This document shows positions 18,949 through 29,004 of a stretch of DNA of 64,000 nt, one piece after another. Location: the NCBI RefSeq assembly GCF_000508225.1, contig NC_023063.1:744001-808000 (forward strand), in the 5' to 3' direction. The translations under genes were made by a program, and so were the position numbers. The notes below the pieces were generated by a model. It saw nothing but the letters and a program-made list of their open reading frames with translations, did no database searches and was not told the origin of the DNA. Numbering within the stretch: the stretch's first letter is position 1; each line of letters begins with the position of its first letter. Source of the stretch: Ehrlichia muris AS145 (lineage in GTDB: Bacteria; Pseudomonadota; Alphaproteobacteria; Rickettsiales; Anaplasmataceae).

Positions 18949-20139
18949 ATGTATAAAAATTTTAACTTTAAAATTACACACCAACACAATAATGCACGAC
19001 TAGGTACCATATTTACTCCTCATGGTGTAATCGATACCCCAGCTTTTATATTCTGTGCTACAAAAGCAGCTATAAAATCCGTTGATATATCAAAAATCAA
19101 AGAATCAAACACACAAATTATATTATCCAATACTTACCACTTAATGCTACAACCTGGTGAAGACATCATTGAAAAATTAGGAGGTTTACATAAAATCACC
19201 GGTTGGAATAAACCAATGCTTACAGATTCAGGTGGATATCAAATATTTAGCTTAGGGTATGGTTCAGTATCAGATGAAATCAAGAGTGCAGGAAGAAATC
19301 GTACTTCAAGAACCTTAGTTTCTATTAGTGAAGAAGGAGCTGTATTTAAATCTTATATAAATGGCAGCTTATATCATTTAACTCCAGAAAAATCTATACA
19401 GATTCAACAAAAATTAGGTGCAGATTTAATTGTTGTACTAGATGAATGCACTCCATTTCATATTAGTTATGATTACACAAAAAAATCAATGAATATGAGT
19501 CATAGATGGGCTGTCAGATGTATCGATCAATTCAAAAAAAATAATGATAATTCTCAAGCATTATACGGAATAATTCAAGGTGGAGTTTATGAAGACCTCA
19601 GAATCAACAGCTGCAATTTTATAAACGATATGCCATTTTTCGGACATGCAATTGGTGGATCACTAGGAGCATGTAAACAACAAATGTATGACATTGTTTC
19701 ACTAACAACAAGCAAATTAGATAAAAACCGTCCTATTCATCTATTAGGAATAGGTAATATCGATGATATATTTCAAGGAGTAAAAGTAGGTATTGATACT
19801 TTTGACTGTGTATATCCAACAAGAATAGCTCGACATGGTGGAGCATTAGTGAAACCAAAGCACAGAACAGAACACACATACAATAAAGAATATATAAATC
19901 TGAAAAATAAAAGATTTAAAGTAGATACAAACCCTATAGAGCCAGAGTGCATATGTTTTACATGTTGTCACCATTCAAGAGGATATATACACCACCTATT
20001 AAAAGCACAAGAATTATTAGCTTACAGCTTAATTAGCATACACAATATATATTTTATGAATAACTTAATGCAATCCATTAGGAAAGCAATACTGAATAAT
20101 AGATTAGAAGAAGAACAAAATAAGTGGGTCATACAGTAA
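18949..20139 (+). CDS. tgt: Queuine tRNA-ribosyltransferase
   Basis: The 396-aa enzyme exchanges guanine-34 for preQ1 in the GUN-anticodon tRNAs. SNTYHLMLQPG, DSGGYQIFSLG (with the nucleophile-side Asp), GIIQGGVYEDLR, DTFDCVYPTRIARHG (catalytic Asp) and the zinc site CICFTCC...H near residues 326-357 are all visible. The length is normal for the family (about 375) with a small C-terminal extension. It is transcribed away from rpmF. Confidence 0.96.
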   Translation: MYKNFNFKITHQHNNARLGTIFTPHGVIDTPAFIFCATKAAIKSVDISKIKESNTQIILSNTYHLMLQPGEDIIEKLGGLHKITGWNKPMLTDSGGYQIFSLGYGSVSDEIKSAGRNRTSRTLVSISEEGAVFKSYINGSLYHLTPEKSIQIQQKLGADLIVVLDECTPFHISYDYTKKSMNMSHRWAVRCIDQFKKNNDNSQALYGIIQGGVYEDLRINSCNFINDMPFFGHAIGGSLGACKQQMYDIVSLTTSKLDKNRPIHLLGIGNIDDIFQGVKVGIDTFDCVYPTRIARHGGALVKPKHRTEHTYNKEYINLKNKRFKVDTNPIEPECICFTCCHHSRGYIHHLLKAQELLAYSLISIHNIYFMNNLMQSIRKAILNNRLEEEQNKWVIQ

Positions 20140-20424
20140 AAAATCAATCTTAAAACAAGTTTTCCTAAGCAACATCATAACAAAATACTTGTAGTGATAT
20201 GGAATTCAACAAGAATTATAGAAAATACTAGTAACACTATAAATAAATTTTTAATAAAGTAGCACTAAGACAATTTTGAACTACACCACGTCCCATTAAC
20301 GACTAAATTTAAATTCTCTTATCCTGATAATTCATTATTTATTACAATCATACATACATATACAACTATCAGGTACTGCAAAATAATAAATATAATGTTG
20401 TCATTATTTCAATACGGGATTATA
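20140..20424. other. Intergenic DNA after tgt
   Basis: AT-rich sequence leading into the 153-bp array. I see no gene or terminator hairpin of note. Confidence 0.35.
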
Positions 20425-20960
20425 TAGTTTGGGTATAAATAACTTCCACGCATAACAATTTTTTACATACCTACCACTACTACACTGTGATAATTAACTG
20501 CAATAACACGATCTAAATCAGATATAAATATAAGATACTGCAATAATAATAACATAATGTATCTCAACGGCAGTATATAGCTTGATTATAAATAACTTCC
20601 ACGCATAACAATTTTTTACATACCTACCACTACTACACTGTGATAATTAACTGCAATAACACGATCTAAATCAGATATAAATATAAGATACTGCAATAAT
20701 AATAACATAATGTATCTCAACGGCAGTATATAGCTTGATTATAAATAACTTCCACGCATAACAATTTTTTACATACCTACCACTACTACACTGTGATAAT
20801 TAACTGCAATAACACGATCTAAATCAGATATAAATATAAGATACTGCAATAATAATAACATAATGTATCTCAACGGCAGTATATAGCTTGATTATAAATA
20901 ATTCCTACAACATAATAATTTTCTCACATACTTACCACTACACTAGTATATCACATCATA
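20425..20960. repeat. 153-bp tandem array, about 3.5 copies
   Basis: AACTTCCACG recurs at 20441, 20594 and 20747, and a diverged form (AATTCCTACA) follows at 20900, all exactly 153 bp apart. The two middle units look identical by eye, while the outer edges have drifted, which points to recent copying in the centre. The array lies between the convergent ends of tgt and pstB. Confidence 0.93.
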
Positions 20961-21004
20961 CAATAGACAATATTAAGTTAATACCGATCATTACAGAAAA
21001 ACCG

Positions 21005-21400
21005 ATTTTTCTTTGCATTTTGCTTATTGTAAATCTTAAAAAATCTGCCAGTCAGTTTATACTTTCACTACTCACTTATAGCTAAAGACTGCTAGTTTAT
21101 CGAATATTTTCAAAACGTAGCAACCCTAAACTTATATAACTGTACAGCTAAATATTACTATAGCCTACTTACGCTATATTTTGAATTTTGCTCGATTGCA
21201 GATTCTGAAAAATCTACCTAGTCAGTTTATACTTTTACTATTCTTCGACAACTACAAATTACTATCATATCACATATTCTCACAGACATAATGAATCTAA
21301 CTCTATTTAATTTAAGCACTATTACAACTGATCTACTATATATCTTTGGGTTTTACTTGATTGCGGATTTTGAAAAATCTCCTCAGTAGTATTGTACTCA
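21005..21400 (-). repeat. Decayed copies of the pstB 3' end
   Basis: The last 70 or so bases of pstB (21345-21400, around GATTGCGGATTTTGAAAAATCT) recur in drifted form at about 21180-21240 (GATTGCAGATTCTGAAAAATCT shortened by eye) and again at about 21010-21065. Offsets are about 165 and 169 bp. AATCT...GTCAGTTTATACTT is shared by the two intergenic copies. They no longer encode anything I can see. Confidence 0.75.
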
Positions 21401-22083
21401 ACTATTTTTCCAGAATCAAAAACTGCCACTCTATCAGAGATCTTTTTAGCTTGTTTCATAGAATGAGTCACTACAATAATAGTAAAATTCTTTTTTAAAT
21501 TTTGAATCAAATTTTCAATCACATTTGTAGCTACAGGATCAAGAGCAGAACATGGTTCATCCATAAGTAACATTGTTGGCCTCACTGCAATAGCACGCGC
21601 TATACACAAGCGTTGCTGCTGCCCCCCTGATAATTCAAAAGCATTATCTTTTAGTCTATCACACAACTCTTCCCACAAACCAACACTTGTTAAACTTTTT
21701 TCTACAATTTCGTCTAACTTCTTTTTATTCTTAGCTAACCCGTGTAATTTCGGCCCATAGGCTACATTATCATATATAGACTTAGGAAAAGGATTAGGCT
21801 TTTGAAAAACCATACCAACTTTTGCACGAAGAAGAACCACGTTTGTATTAACAGAGTAAACCCCTATATCATCAACATTTAAACTACCTTTAATCTTACA
21901 ATTCGATATAAAATCATTCATACGATTGAAACACCTTAAGAAAGTAGATTTTCCACATCCTGAAGGACCTATAAAAGCTGTAACTTCTCTTTTATATATA
22001 TCCAAATTTATATCATACAAGATTTGGTTAGCATCGTACCATAAACTTAAATTTTTAGCTGAAGCATGAATCTGCTGTGACAT
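21322..22083 (-). CDS. pstB: Phosphate ABC transporter ATP-binding protein
   Basis: The 253-aa ATPase powers phosphate import through the PstCA channel. Walker [10 protein letters not shown] (about 38-46), Q-loop [19 protein letters not shown], signature [14 protein letters not shown], Walker [14 protein letters not shown] and the H-loop VVTHS are all present. The PNPFPKS segment is characteristic of PstB. None of pstS, pstC, pstA or phoU is next to it. The gene lies 18 bases after dapB, so it may be read with it. Confidence 0.95.
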   Translation of the reverse strand: MSQQIHASAKNLSLWYDANQILYDINLDIYKREVTAFIGPSGCGKSTFLRCFNRMNDFISNCKIKGSLNVDDIGVYSVNTNVVLLRAKVGMVFQKPNPFPKSIYDNVAYGPKLHGLAKNKKKLDEIVEKSLTSVGLWEELCDRLKDNAFELSGGQQQRLCIARAIAVRPTMLLMDEPCSALDPVATNVIENLIQNLKKNFTIIVVTHSMKQAKKISDRVAVFDSGKIVEYNTTEEIFQNPQSSKTQRYIVDQL

Positions 22084-22101
22084 ATTAACCCTAATTAAAA
22101 A

Positions 22102-22905
22102 CTACACTATAGTAGCCATCATGTCTGACATTGTATATACACCAGGAGGTTGCTTTACTAGCCACAATGCAGCTTTTAAAGCTCCTTTTGCATAAAGATT
22201 CTTATTTAATGTTCTATGATTAAAATCTATCATCTCTTCATCACTCACAAACATAACTCTGTGATCACTCAAATCAGCACCACCCCTAGATACAGCATAT
22301 CCAATAGTATTAAGATCTTTTCTAGCTTCTTGTGGAGTACCCCCTACGTATTGAGCCATTTTAAATGGAACATTTCTTCCCTTAGCTGCAGCTTTTCCTA
22401 AAATTAAAGATGTACCAGATGGAGAGTCTTTCTTATATCTATGATGCATTTCCCAAATTTCAACATCATAATCAAATAGCTTCTTTGCAGTTTCTTCAAC
22501 TAATCTTGCAAGTATATTAACACCAAAGCTTACATTTGTAGTCCATAAAAATGGTATATTCTTTATATAATCTTCAAAAACCATTTCTGTAGCAGCTGGA
22601 CCAGTAGTACCACTTAAGAGAGGCTTTCTCTTGTTTTCAGCCATTTGGATACATTCCAACAGTGTTGTAGGATTAGTAAATTCCACAACAATATCTGAAA
22701 CCTCAAAAAGATGCTCTAAAGAATCAGTAATTTTAGCACAGCAATCACATCCTACAACTTCCCCTAAGATTTGTCCGACATGTGGATTACCTGGACGAAC
22801 AAGACCTGAACTTACTTGAGCATAAGGACTTGCCGATATTTCATTAACTAATCGTCTACCCTGCTTGCCCAAACAACCAACTATTCCTATGTTTACCTTT
22901 GTCAC
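22102..22905 (-). CDS. dapB: 4-hydroxy-tetrahydrodipicolinate reductase
   Basis: The 267-aa enzyme reduces the dihydrodipicolinate-type intermediate on the route to diaminopimelate and lysine. The NAD(P) fold opens with IGIVGCLGKQGRRLV, VVEFTNPTTL and SGTTGPA follow, and the substrate site reads EMHHRYKKDSPSGTSL. The start is a GTG that overlaps the stop of the upstream flavin reductase gene (GTGA), so translation is probably coupled. The DAP pathway fits the Pal protein's peptidoglycan-binding domain. Confidence 0.95.
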   Translation of the reverse strand: MTKVNIGIVGCLGKQGRRLVNEISASPYAQVSSGLVRPGNPHVGQILGEVVGCDCCAKITDSLEHLFEVSDIVVEFTNPTTLLECIQMAENKRKPLLSGTTGPAATEMVFEDYIKNIPFLWTTNVSFGVNILARLVEETAKKLFDYDVEIWEMHHRYKKDSPSGTSLILGKAAAKGRNVPFKMAQYVGGTPQEARKDLNTIGYAVSRGGADLSDHRVMFVSDEEMIDFNHRTLNKNLYAKGALKAALWLVKQPPGVYTMSDMMATIV

Positions 22906-23396
22906 AACATACCTCCTATCATCATATATTTACCTTTATAATACACCAGTGGCTTATCATTACTATTCAGCTTTGAACAACTTATAACCTCACCAACTAT
23001 AATCTTATGGTCCCCACCGTCATACACATGTTTTTTAGCACAATATATATACGATATTACCCCATCAATAATTGGAATACCATCCATAACACTATAATTA
23101 AAATCTTTCCAATCTTTTACGTCAGACTCTGCAAAATCTTGAGATATACTTTTTTGTTTATCACTCAATATATTCACAATAAATTTTGAACATGTATGAA
23201 ATATTTCAAACCTAGAAGCAGACTTTTCAATTGAAAATAATACCATAGGTGGGACTAAAGAAACAGAATTAAACGAATTAACAGTAATGCCATGCATACT
23301 ACCACTTGGACTAACTGTAGTCACAACTGTTACACCAGTAACAAATTCACTTAAGCAAGATTTAATATAAGCCTTAGAAAAATCACCAACCTGCAT
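22902..23396 (-). CDS. Flavin reductase-like (FMN-binding split-barrel) protein
   Basis: The 164-aa protein fits the flavin reductase / HpaC-type family. The N-terminus has FVTGVTVVTT, followed by HGITVNSFNSVSLVPPMVLFSI and a C-terminal GGDHKIIVGEVISC. Family members bind FMN and reduce it with NAD(P)H, or serve partner monooxygenases. No partner oxygenase is adjacent. It is joined to dapB by a 4-base overlap and lies about 50 bases after ubiA. Confidence 0.82.
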   Translation of the reverse strand: MQVGDFSKAYIKSCLSEFVTGVTVVTTVSPSGSMHGITVNSFNSVSLVPPMVLFSIEKSASRFEIFHTCSKFIVNILSDKQKSISQDFAESDVKDWKDFNYSVMDGIPIIDGVISYIYCAKKHVYDGGDHKIIVGEVISCSKLNSNDKPLVYYKGKYMMIGGML

Positions 23397-23444
23397 TTAT
23401 CAGATCACCCACCACACAACTACAGTACTACTTTTAAACATCAC

Positions 23445-24323
23445 TCAAAGCACCCTACCAAGCACAGTACCTAAAAACAAAATTAATCCTACATATATAT
23501 TTACTTTAAACATATACATACATTTTTCCGGGTTGTCAAAATCTGATTTTTTATACTGATAATAGAAAATTACAACAATAAACAGAATTGCCATATAAAA
23601 GATAGGATGCAATACAGAAATTATACCAGCAGAAGTCCACATCGTAACAGTAATCATATATAACCGTCCAATCCACAATCTAACATCACTACCAAATTTT
23701 ATTGCAGTAGATTGCACTCCTAAATTGATATCATACTCTTTATCTTGTAAAGCATATATGGTATCATACCCTACTGTCCAAAAAATACATCCTATATAAA
23801 ACAATACACAACTCAATGTTAAATGACCAACGGTCATAGTACATCCCATTAATACTCCAACATTAAAAACTACTCCAAGCACTAACTGCGGCCAAGGGAA
23901 ACATCTTTTAGCTAACGGATATAAAATAATTAGTACCATTGATATCACACTAAGTTTAACAGTATACATATTAGTAAATACAAGCAATATGCCTGCGCAC
24001 AATAAAAGTATTATCAATATTTTTAATGCTTGAAAAACACTTAGATTATTATTTGCTAATGGCCTATTTTTTGTCCTTTTTACTTCCGCATCTATTTTTC
24101 TATCAAAAATATCATTAATGATGCATCCAGCTGGTCTCATGACAAATGCTCCTAAAGAACATAAAAACATATAACCACAAGCCTCTAATACACTATGAGA
24201 TACTAAAGCTATACTGGCTGAAGCAGGAAATATTAGCAATAAAATTACTTCTACACTATGTAATCTCAATAATAAACGATATTCTCCAAAATTAGACATA
24301 ATATCTTTCACTTTACACAACAT
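23445..24323 (-). CDS. ubiA: 4-hydroxybenzoate polyprenyltransferase
   Basis: This integral membrane enzyme attaches the polyprenyl tail to 4-hydroxybenzoate in ubiquinone synthesis. The first Mg-diphosphate motif is NDIFDRKID with KNRPLA after it. The second is YALQDKEYDINLGVQSTA. Eight or so hydrophobic helices are spread over the sequence. A longer frame begins at a TTG at 24371, but the ATG at 24323 has an AAGAGG ribosome site four bases upstream and gives 292 aa, the normal UbiA size. Confidence 0.93.
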   Translation of the reverse strand: MLCKVKDIMSNFGEYRLLLRLHSVEVILLLIFPASASIALVSHSVLEACGYMFLCSLGAFVMRPAGCIINDIFDRKIDAEVKRTKNRPLANNNLSVFQALKILIILLLCAGILLVFTNMYTVKLSVISMVLIILYPLAKRCFPWPQLVLGVVFNVGVLMGCTMTVGHLTLSCVLFYIGCIFWTVGYDTIYALQDKEYDINLGVQSTAIKFGSDVRLWIGRLYMITVTMWTSAGIISVLHPIFYMAILFIVVIFYYQYKKSDFDNPEKCMYMFKVNIYVGLILFLGTVLGRVL

Positions 24324-24600
24324 ATATCCTCTTAATATCAACTGAGATGTAGAAAGTATATACACAATCAACCACTAATAAAAAATAAAAAACCCGTACA
24401 TTCAACCTTAAATGATCATTTTTTTTAGTTAATTATGAGTTTATATCAGTAATTTTAGTATTCTATAGAATGACCTTAGTCAAAAACTAAATAAATTATT
24501 CTTTTATCTAATAAAAATTGCCAAACTCCTTCTTGACAAATACTATCACACCATATAGCCTTTAAAAATATAGTTTTAACACTTATTAGGAAATTCTAAG
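24324..24600. other. Divergent ubiA-rpmH intergenic region
   Basis: Apart from the rpmH promoter it contains the 12-bp perfect palindrome AAATGATCATTT at 24410-24421, followed by a T-run. Its role is unknown. Confidence 0.4.
24533..24559 (+). promoter_or_regulatory. Candidate promoter of rpmH-rnpA
   Basis: A consensus -35 TTGACA lies at 24533-24538. TATAGC at 24554-24559 is the best -10, with a 15-nt spacer that is slightly short. It sits about 40 bases before the rpmH ATG. Confidence 0.5.
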
Positions 24601-24735
24601 ATGAAAAGGACTTTTCAGCCTAGTAGAATTGTACGCAAACGTAGGCACGGCTTTAGATCAAGAATGTCAACTAAAATGGGGAGAAGAATTTTAAATCGCA
24701 GACGTGCTCAGGGTCGTCGTGTTTTATGCGCTTAA
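24601..24735 (+). CDS. rpmH: Ribosomal protein L34
   Basis: This 44-aa gene is found by direct translation. It begins [20 protein letters not shown] and ends RRVLCA, the highly conserved L34 sequence. The stop codon lies inside the next gene, rnpA, which starts 10 bases upstream of it. The rpmH-rnpA overlap is a classic bacterial arrangement. No dnaA lies next to it here. Confidence 0.97.
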   Translation: MKRTFQPSRIVRKRRHGFRSRMSTKMGRRILNRRRAQGRRVLCA

Positions 24736-25085
24736 AAGGTATAGTTACAGTAAAAAAAAGAAAGTGTTTTCTATTTGCAAGAAACAATGGTACTTCTATA
24801 GGAGGTGGTGGGTTATTCTTACAAGCTGTTAAGGAGTATAATGGTCCTTTAGAAGGTGGGTACGTTAGAGTTGGGTTTACAGTAAGTAAGAAAGTTGGCA
24901 AAGCTGTTATACGTAATAAAGTCAAAAGGCGTTTTCGTGCATTAGCGCAAAGTATTATTGTCAAGCATGCCATTAGAGGGTACTATTATATATTAATTGG
25001 TAATAGATACACACCAAAAGTAAGTTTTAAAGAGATGTCATTGAGGTTGGTAAGTTACCTAAATGCTCCACGCTTACACTCTTAA
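24726..25085 (+). CDS. rnpA: Ribonuclease P protein component
   Basis: The 119-aa basic protein helps RNase P RNA cut tRNA 5' leaders. [26 protein letters not shown] contains the family RNR motif (here RNKVKRR, about 63-70). It begins 10 bases inside rpmH, and the two are surely co-transcribed. The gene for RNase P RNA is not visible in the window. Confidence 0.95.
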   Translation: MRLKGIVTVKKRKCFLFARNNGTSIGGGGLFLQAVKEYNGPLEGGYVRVGFTVSKKVGKAVIRNKVKRRFRALAQSIIVKHAIRGYYYILIGNRYTPKVSFKEMSLRLVSYLNAPRLHS

Positions 25086-25135
25086 AAGATTTTAAATAAC
25101 TATTTTGATTTCATAAAAGTTTTTCTAATTTTAGT

Positions 25136-26464
25136 TTGCATGAAGTAGCTATGAATATGTTAAATTTAGTGTTATCTTTTCCAGCAGTGTTTTTGCTGCT
25201 ATTTACTGGTATTTATTTATCAATAAAATCAAAATTCTTACAAATTACAAAACTCCCAAGTGCGATATCATTAATCACAATGAAAAAATATCGCGATAAA
25301 TCCTTTTCTATTGCTGCACTATGTACAATAATAGGCGGAAATTTAGGTGTTGGAAATATCTCAGGTACAGCAGTTGCATTAAAATCAGGAAGTCCAGGAT
25401 TTGCTTTATGGATGGTCATTATAGTAACCCTATGTTCAATTATCAAATATACAACTTGTTATCTAAGCATAGAAACACGAGTAAAAATTAATAAGCAATA
25501 CATTGGAGGACCAGCTATATACTTTAAACATGCATTCAAAACAAAAAAAGCTGTGACAGTTTTTACTATACTTATGCTTATATGTTCTATTACAATAGGT
25601 AATTTTGTTCAAGTTAATTCTCTATCAATACCAATGGAATTAATTAATAAACCTCCAATAATAGCAGGATTATTCATGTGTGTAGTATTCTTTGCTGTTA
25701 CAATATTAAGACTGGAAATCATTACAGCATTAATTTCAAAACTTGTACCAACAATGGCTATAGCATATATAGCATTAGCATCTTTTGTACTGTATAAATT
25801 TAGTGAAAACATTATACCTTCTATAAAATTAATTTTTTCTAATTTCCTCACATTTGAAAGTTTTAAGTCAGGAATGATAGGAGCATTTATTCTAGAAACA
25901 TTTCATATAATCCAAGTAGGAACTCTTAGAGGTATATTTGCAACAGACATAGGACTAGGACTAGAAGGTATGGTTCACTCTTCTATAAATAGCAATAGTA
26001 AAGACTTCAATATACATCAAAGTTTTATTTCTTTAATTTCCCCATTTATAGTAGTCATTATTACATTGATCACAACTCTTGTTATACTTGTCACTAATAC
26101 ATGGCTTGGACCTCTCGAAAGTACCAACATGTGTATAGCCGCTTTTAGATCTGCATTTGATTCAGAATATATAAATTATGTTATCATAGTAATCATGTTT
26201 TGCTTCTCATTCACAACTATTTTCACATGGTTTGTCTGTGCTAAAAGCACTCTATATTGTCTCACAGATGGAAAAGATACTTTATGTATAAAAATTTGGA
26301 AAATTCTATACACTATAATAATACCAATAGGAGCACTAGGAAAAGTGCAGCTTCTGTGGAACATAGCTGATATTTCTATATCACTGATATTAATTAGTAA
26401 TACTATTGCTATACTAGTACTGCTACCAAAATACAGGAATATATTTAAATGCAGCCTCAGCTAA
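25136..26464 (+). CDS. AGCS-family sodium:amino-acid (alanine/glycine) symporter
   Basis: The 442-aa protein has about ten or eleven hydrophobic helices and AGCS signatures: GGNLGVGNISGTAVAL (about 63-78), GGPAIYF, GTLRGIFATDIGLGLEG (about 263-279) and FTTIFTWFVCAKS. These carriers import small amino acids with sodium, which fits an intracellular bacterium that takes amino acids from its host. It may start at the TTG (25136) or at the ATG at 25151, which has a GAAGTAG site. It ends convergent with comEC. Confidence 0.9.
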   Translation: MHEVAMNMLNLVLSFPAVFLLLFTGIYLSIKSKFLQITKLPSAISLITMKKYRDKSFSIAALCTIIGGNLGVGNISGTAVALKSGSPGFALWMVIIVTLCSIIKYTTCYLSIETRVKINKQYIGGPAIYFKHAFKTKKAVTVFTILMLICSITIGNFVQVNSLSIPMELINKPPIIAGLFMCVVFFAVTILRLEIITALISKLVPTMAIAYIALASFVLYKFSENIIPSIKLIFSNFLTFESFKSGMIGAFILETFHIIQVGTLRGIFATDIGLGLEGMVHSSINSNSKDFNIHQSFISLISPFIVVIITLITTLVILVTNTWLGPLESTNMCIAAFRSAFDSEYINYVIIVIMFCFSFTTIFTWFVCAKSTLYCLTDGKDTLCIKIWKILYTIIIPIGALGKVQLLWNIADISISLILISNTIAILVLLPKYRNIFKCSLS

Positions 26465-26539
26465 CGGACCATCAAAGCTAGATGTTCCAAGTCCAAATCC
26501 TTTTTATTGGACTAGTTTTTTAAAAATAACATACTACTA

Positions 26540-26860
26540 ACAAATATAAGCTGAGAACAAATATTCTTATTAGCATACCTGGAATAGCATATTACTTATG
26601 TATTCCATATCCTGCTGCAAGATATCCTAATCTTTATCTCTTATTTGTTAATTAAGGCAACATAATAATGAACTATACCCATAACCCACTACTAACAGAT
26701 GCATTATTAAAAACAATAAGATAATTTCTGAACAAAATATAACTATGATAAGAACAAACAACTCTCATGCAGTGCATCTGAATAGCATATACTTATGTAT
26801 TCCATATCCTGTTACCAGATATCTTATCAATTTTTATACTGTTATTCGTCACCCAAACAA
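26540..26860 (-). repeat. Duplicated 3' tail of comEC
   Basis: The comEC 3' end (from 26783, AATAGCATATACTTATGTAT and TTCCATATCCTG) has a second copy starting at 26583 (AATAGCATATTACTTATG, TATTCCATATCCTGC). The offset is about 198 bp, and similarity runs from about 26540 to 26655. The copy includes the equivalent of the stop codon and some C-terminal codons but is not open. It lies in the convergent gap after the AGCS gene. Confidence 0.82.
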
Positions 26861-28189
26861 CATATGACTTCCTAATATCACTATAATCAATATGTTGGGT
26901 TATGCATTTATCTGGATATATGAATTTCTTCCCTTGTACAATTAAGTCTACATTTAGACAATTTCGCATTATATAATCAGCATTATAAGCAATTAAAACA
27001 TTTTTTCCTAATTTGCTATATATACACCCTTCACTCTTCTTACAAGATAAGTATTTATTACTTCCAAAATAAGGCCTTAACATTTCTCCTTGACCATTTT
27101 GTCTTGCCCATGTCAAATTTACAAAACTTGTCAAATGAGCTTTTTGATTGATTGCATATAACTTACCATCTGACTCTTTAACTACAATATTATACTGATT
27201 CACTATAACATCAGGAGTTATATAGTTAATACCAATAAAAACACCCAATACAATCAGTATTAATCCATAAAATCTCACACTTCCTTTCCATAAACATAAA
27301 AATAAAAAGCCTAAAGTAATAACCAATATAGATACTGAAGAAAAAGCATGCAATAACACTATTAAGCCATTTATTTTAGAAATATATTGAGTTATACGTA
27401 TAAGTACCCTGACCGAACTTTCTACCATCCATGAAATACAGAACTCTAAATTAACAATACCCAATACAATATATAACAACCCCAATGGCATTATAAAGAA
27501 TGTTGTAATTGGAATTGCAAGTAAATTAGCAAAAACACCTGCTATAGAAAAATAGTTAAAATGATATATTACATAAGGAAGTGTAGCCAAACTTGCAATT
27601 AATGAACTTAAAATAATTGATAAAAAATACTGTAGTATATTATTCATCATCACTAACCTTAAAAAAATATTACGACTAGCAACAAGAGCAAGTACAGCAG
27701 CAAAGGACATTTGAAAACTTGGACTTAGCAATGATTCAGGGTTAATTAATAATATAACAAATGATGCAATTGCTATAGAACACAAATTATTATGATTTCG
27801 ATCAATTAAAACACCAATAAAAATACAACTCACCATAATAAAAGCACGTTGAGCTGAAACAGGTATTCCAGCAATCAACAAGTAAATTAGACTCACGATA
27901 ATAGCTATAACAGCAGAGATTTTCTTTATGTTGTATCTTTCCGCAAATCTTGTAAACAATACTAATAAATTTCTTAATAAAGAAAAAAATAACCCAGCAA
28001 TAAAAGATAAATGTAATCCAGAAATAGCAAAAAGATGAGCTATTCCTGTATTTCTAATAGAATCCATTATATCATCTTTAATACCTTCTTTTTTCCCTAT
28101 TAATAATGCACTTAATATATTAGCGCTATCTTCTGTTAAGCTTCGTAGAAGTATTCTATATATACCAAATCTTACAAGTTCTATATATT
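26793..28189 (-). pseudogene. comEC: ComEC/Rec2, C-terminal part (second frame)
   Basis: This is the competence domain of the ComEC DNA-uptake channel: GIAHLFAISGLHLSF (the family's hallmark), AGIPVSAQRAF, LLSPSFQMSF, and many hydrophobic helices. The first ATG in the frame is at 28067, but the frame is open back to about 28209 and encodes typical upstream ComEC sequence (RSLTEDSANILSALLIGKK). It is therefore the continuation of the gene that starts at 28816, in the -1 frame. No metallo-beta-lactamase domain follows. Whether a full protein is made by slippage, or the gene is dead, cannot be told from the sequence. Confidence 0.85.
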
Positions 28190-28816
28190 CTATAATTTGT
28201 TTATTTTTATTTTTTTAAATAAATATACATTACTAATTGTAAAACCTACCGCACTTATATTTTTAAAATATGCTATACGCGAAAAATCATAAGAAAATGG
28301 AGATACAGCAGCTGATGGAGGATAAATAATTGCAGAAAATTGTACTATATCACCTATTACAATCCTACTATCCAGTTTAGTACGAACTTCCAACCTAATA
28401 CATTTTATCTTGTATTTACTATTTTTGATATCACAAACAACCAATCTCTTATACGATTGTTTAGTACTTATTTCTTTTACTTTAGCAACAATATCCCTTA
28501 GATATACCTGATGTCGTAATGTATCACTAACAAAATAATGTGCTTTTACTTGAACACTAATAAATCCTAATACGACAAAGAAAATTGATAAAAATAAAAT
28601 ACTATACTTTTTTAAATAAATAAAAACTAAACTTACTAATAATAAGCATGCAAGATATATTAACAAATCATCTTGTGGTTCCCTATTTAAAGAAAAGTAT
28701 GCTATTATGCCAACCCCTTGTAATACTGGCATCCAAATTATCAGCATACTTTTATTGTCATTAAGATTCTTATATAACAACAGTATTATTTTTTTAATAA
28801 TTACATTCATTAACAA
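28190..28816 (-). pseudogene. comEC: ComEC/Rec2, N-terminal part (first frame)
   Basis: The 208-aa frame has several membrane helices and then the ComEC N-terminal soluble domain (QFSAIIYPPSAAVSPFSYDFSRIAYF, split here as IIYPPSAAVSPF and SYDFSRIAYF). It runs into a stop right after an A7 tract (28210-28216). Adding one A would join it to the downstream frame, giving a 674-aa protein with the expected domain order; the whole locus is 2024 bases, one short of a multiple of three. This argues for a single-base loss in a homopolymer or for slippage. Confidence 0.85.
28210..28216 (-). other. A7 tract at the comEC frameshift
   Basis: Seven A residues on the coding strand follow TTT. The two frames overlap only around this tract, because the second frame is closed by TAA immediately upstream. 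It is not a canonical -1 heptamer in the reading frame, so mutation or polymerase slippage is likelier than ribosomal frameshifting. Confidence 0.75.
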
Positions 28817-28916
28817 TATATATTTAATAAATGTTAAAATATTAATATATTTTATTTTATAAACAACTTAATATTTACTACATATCCAATACTAAATACT
28901 GTGATTCAAAATATAT

Positions 28917-28932
28917 TCTATCTATCTATCTA
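28917..28932. repeat. TCTA tetranucleotide microsatellite, 4 units
   Basis: TCTA is repeated four times about 100 bp upstream of the comEC start, in intergenic DNA. Confidence 0.8.
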
Positions 28933-29004
28933 TGTAATCTTGAACAAGCATTATATATCTTCCTATAAAATTATATGACAACAGTAAATTGGCTGTTGCA
29001 ACCA

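Noticed and set aside
20888-21085. Plus-strand open frame of 65 codons
   Set aside because: It begins in the 153-bp array and ends in the pstB tail copies, so it spans two kinds of repeat and has no recognisable sequence.
28210-28216. Programmed ribosomal -1 frameshift in comEC
   Set aside because: The in-frame codons are TTT AAA AAA, which do not form an X-XXY-YYZ heptamer, and I see no stimulatory structure; mutation or transcriptional slippage fits better.
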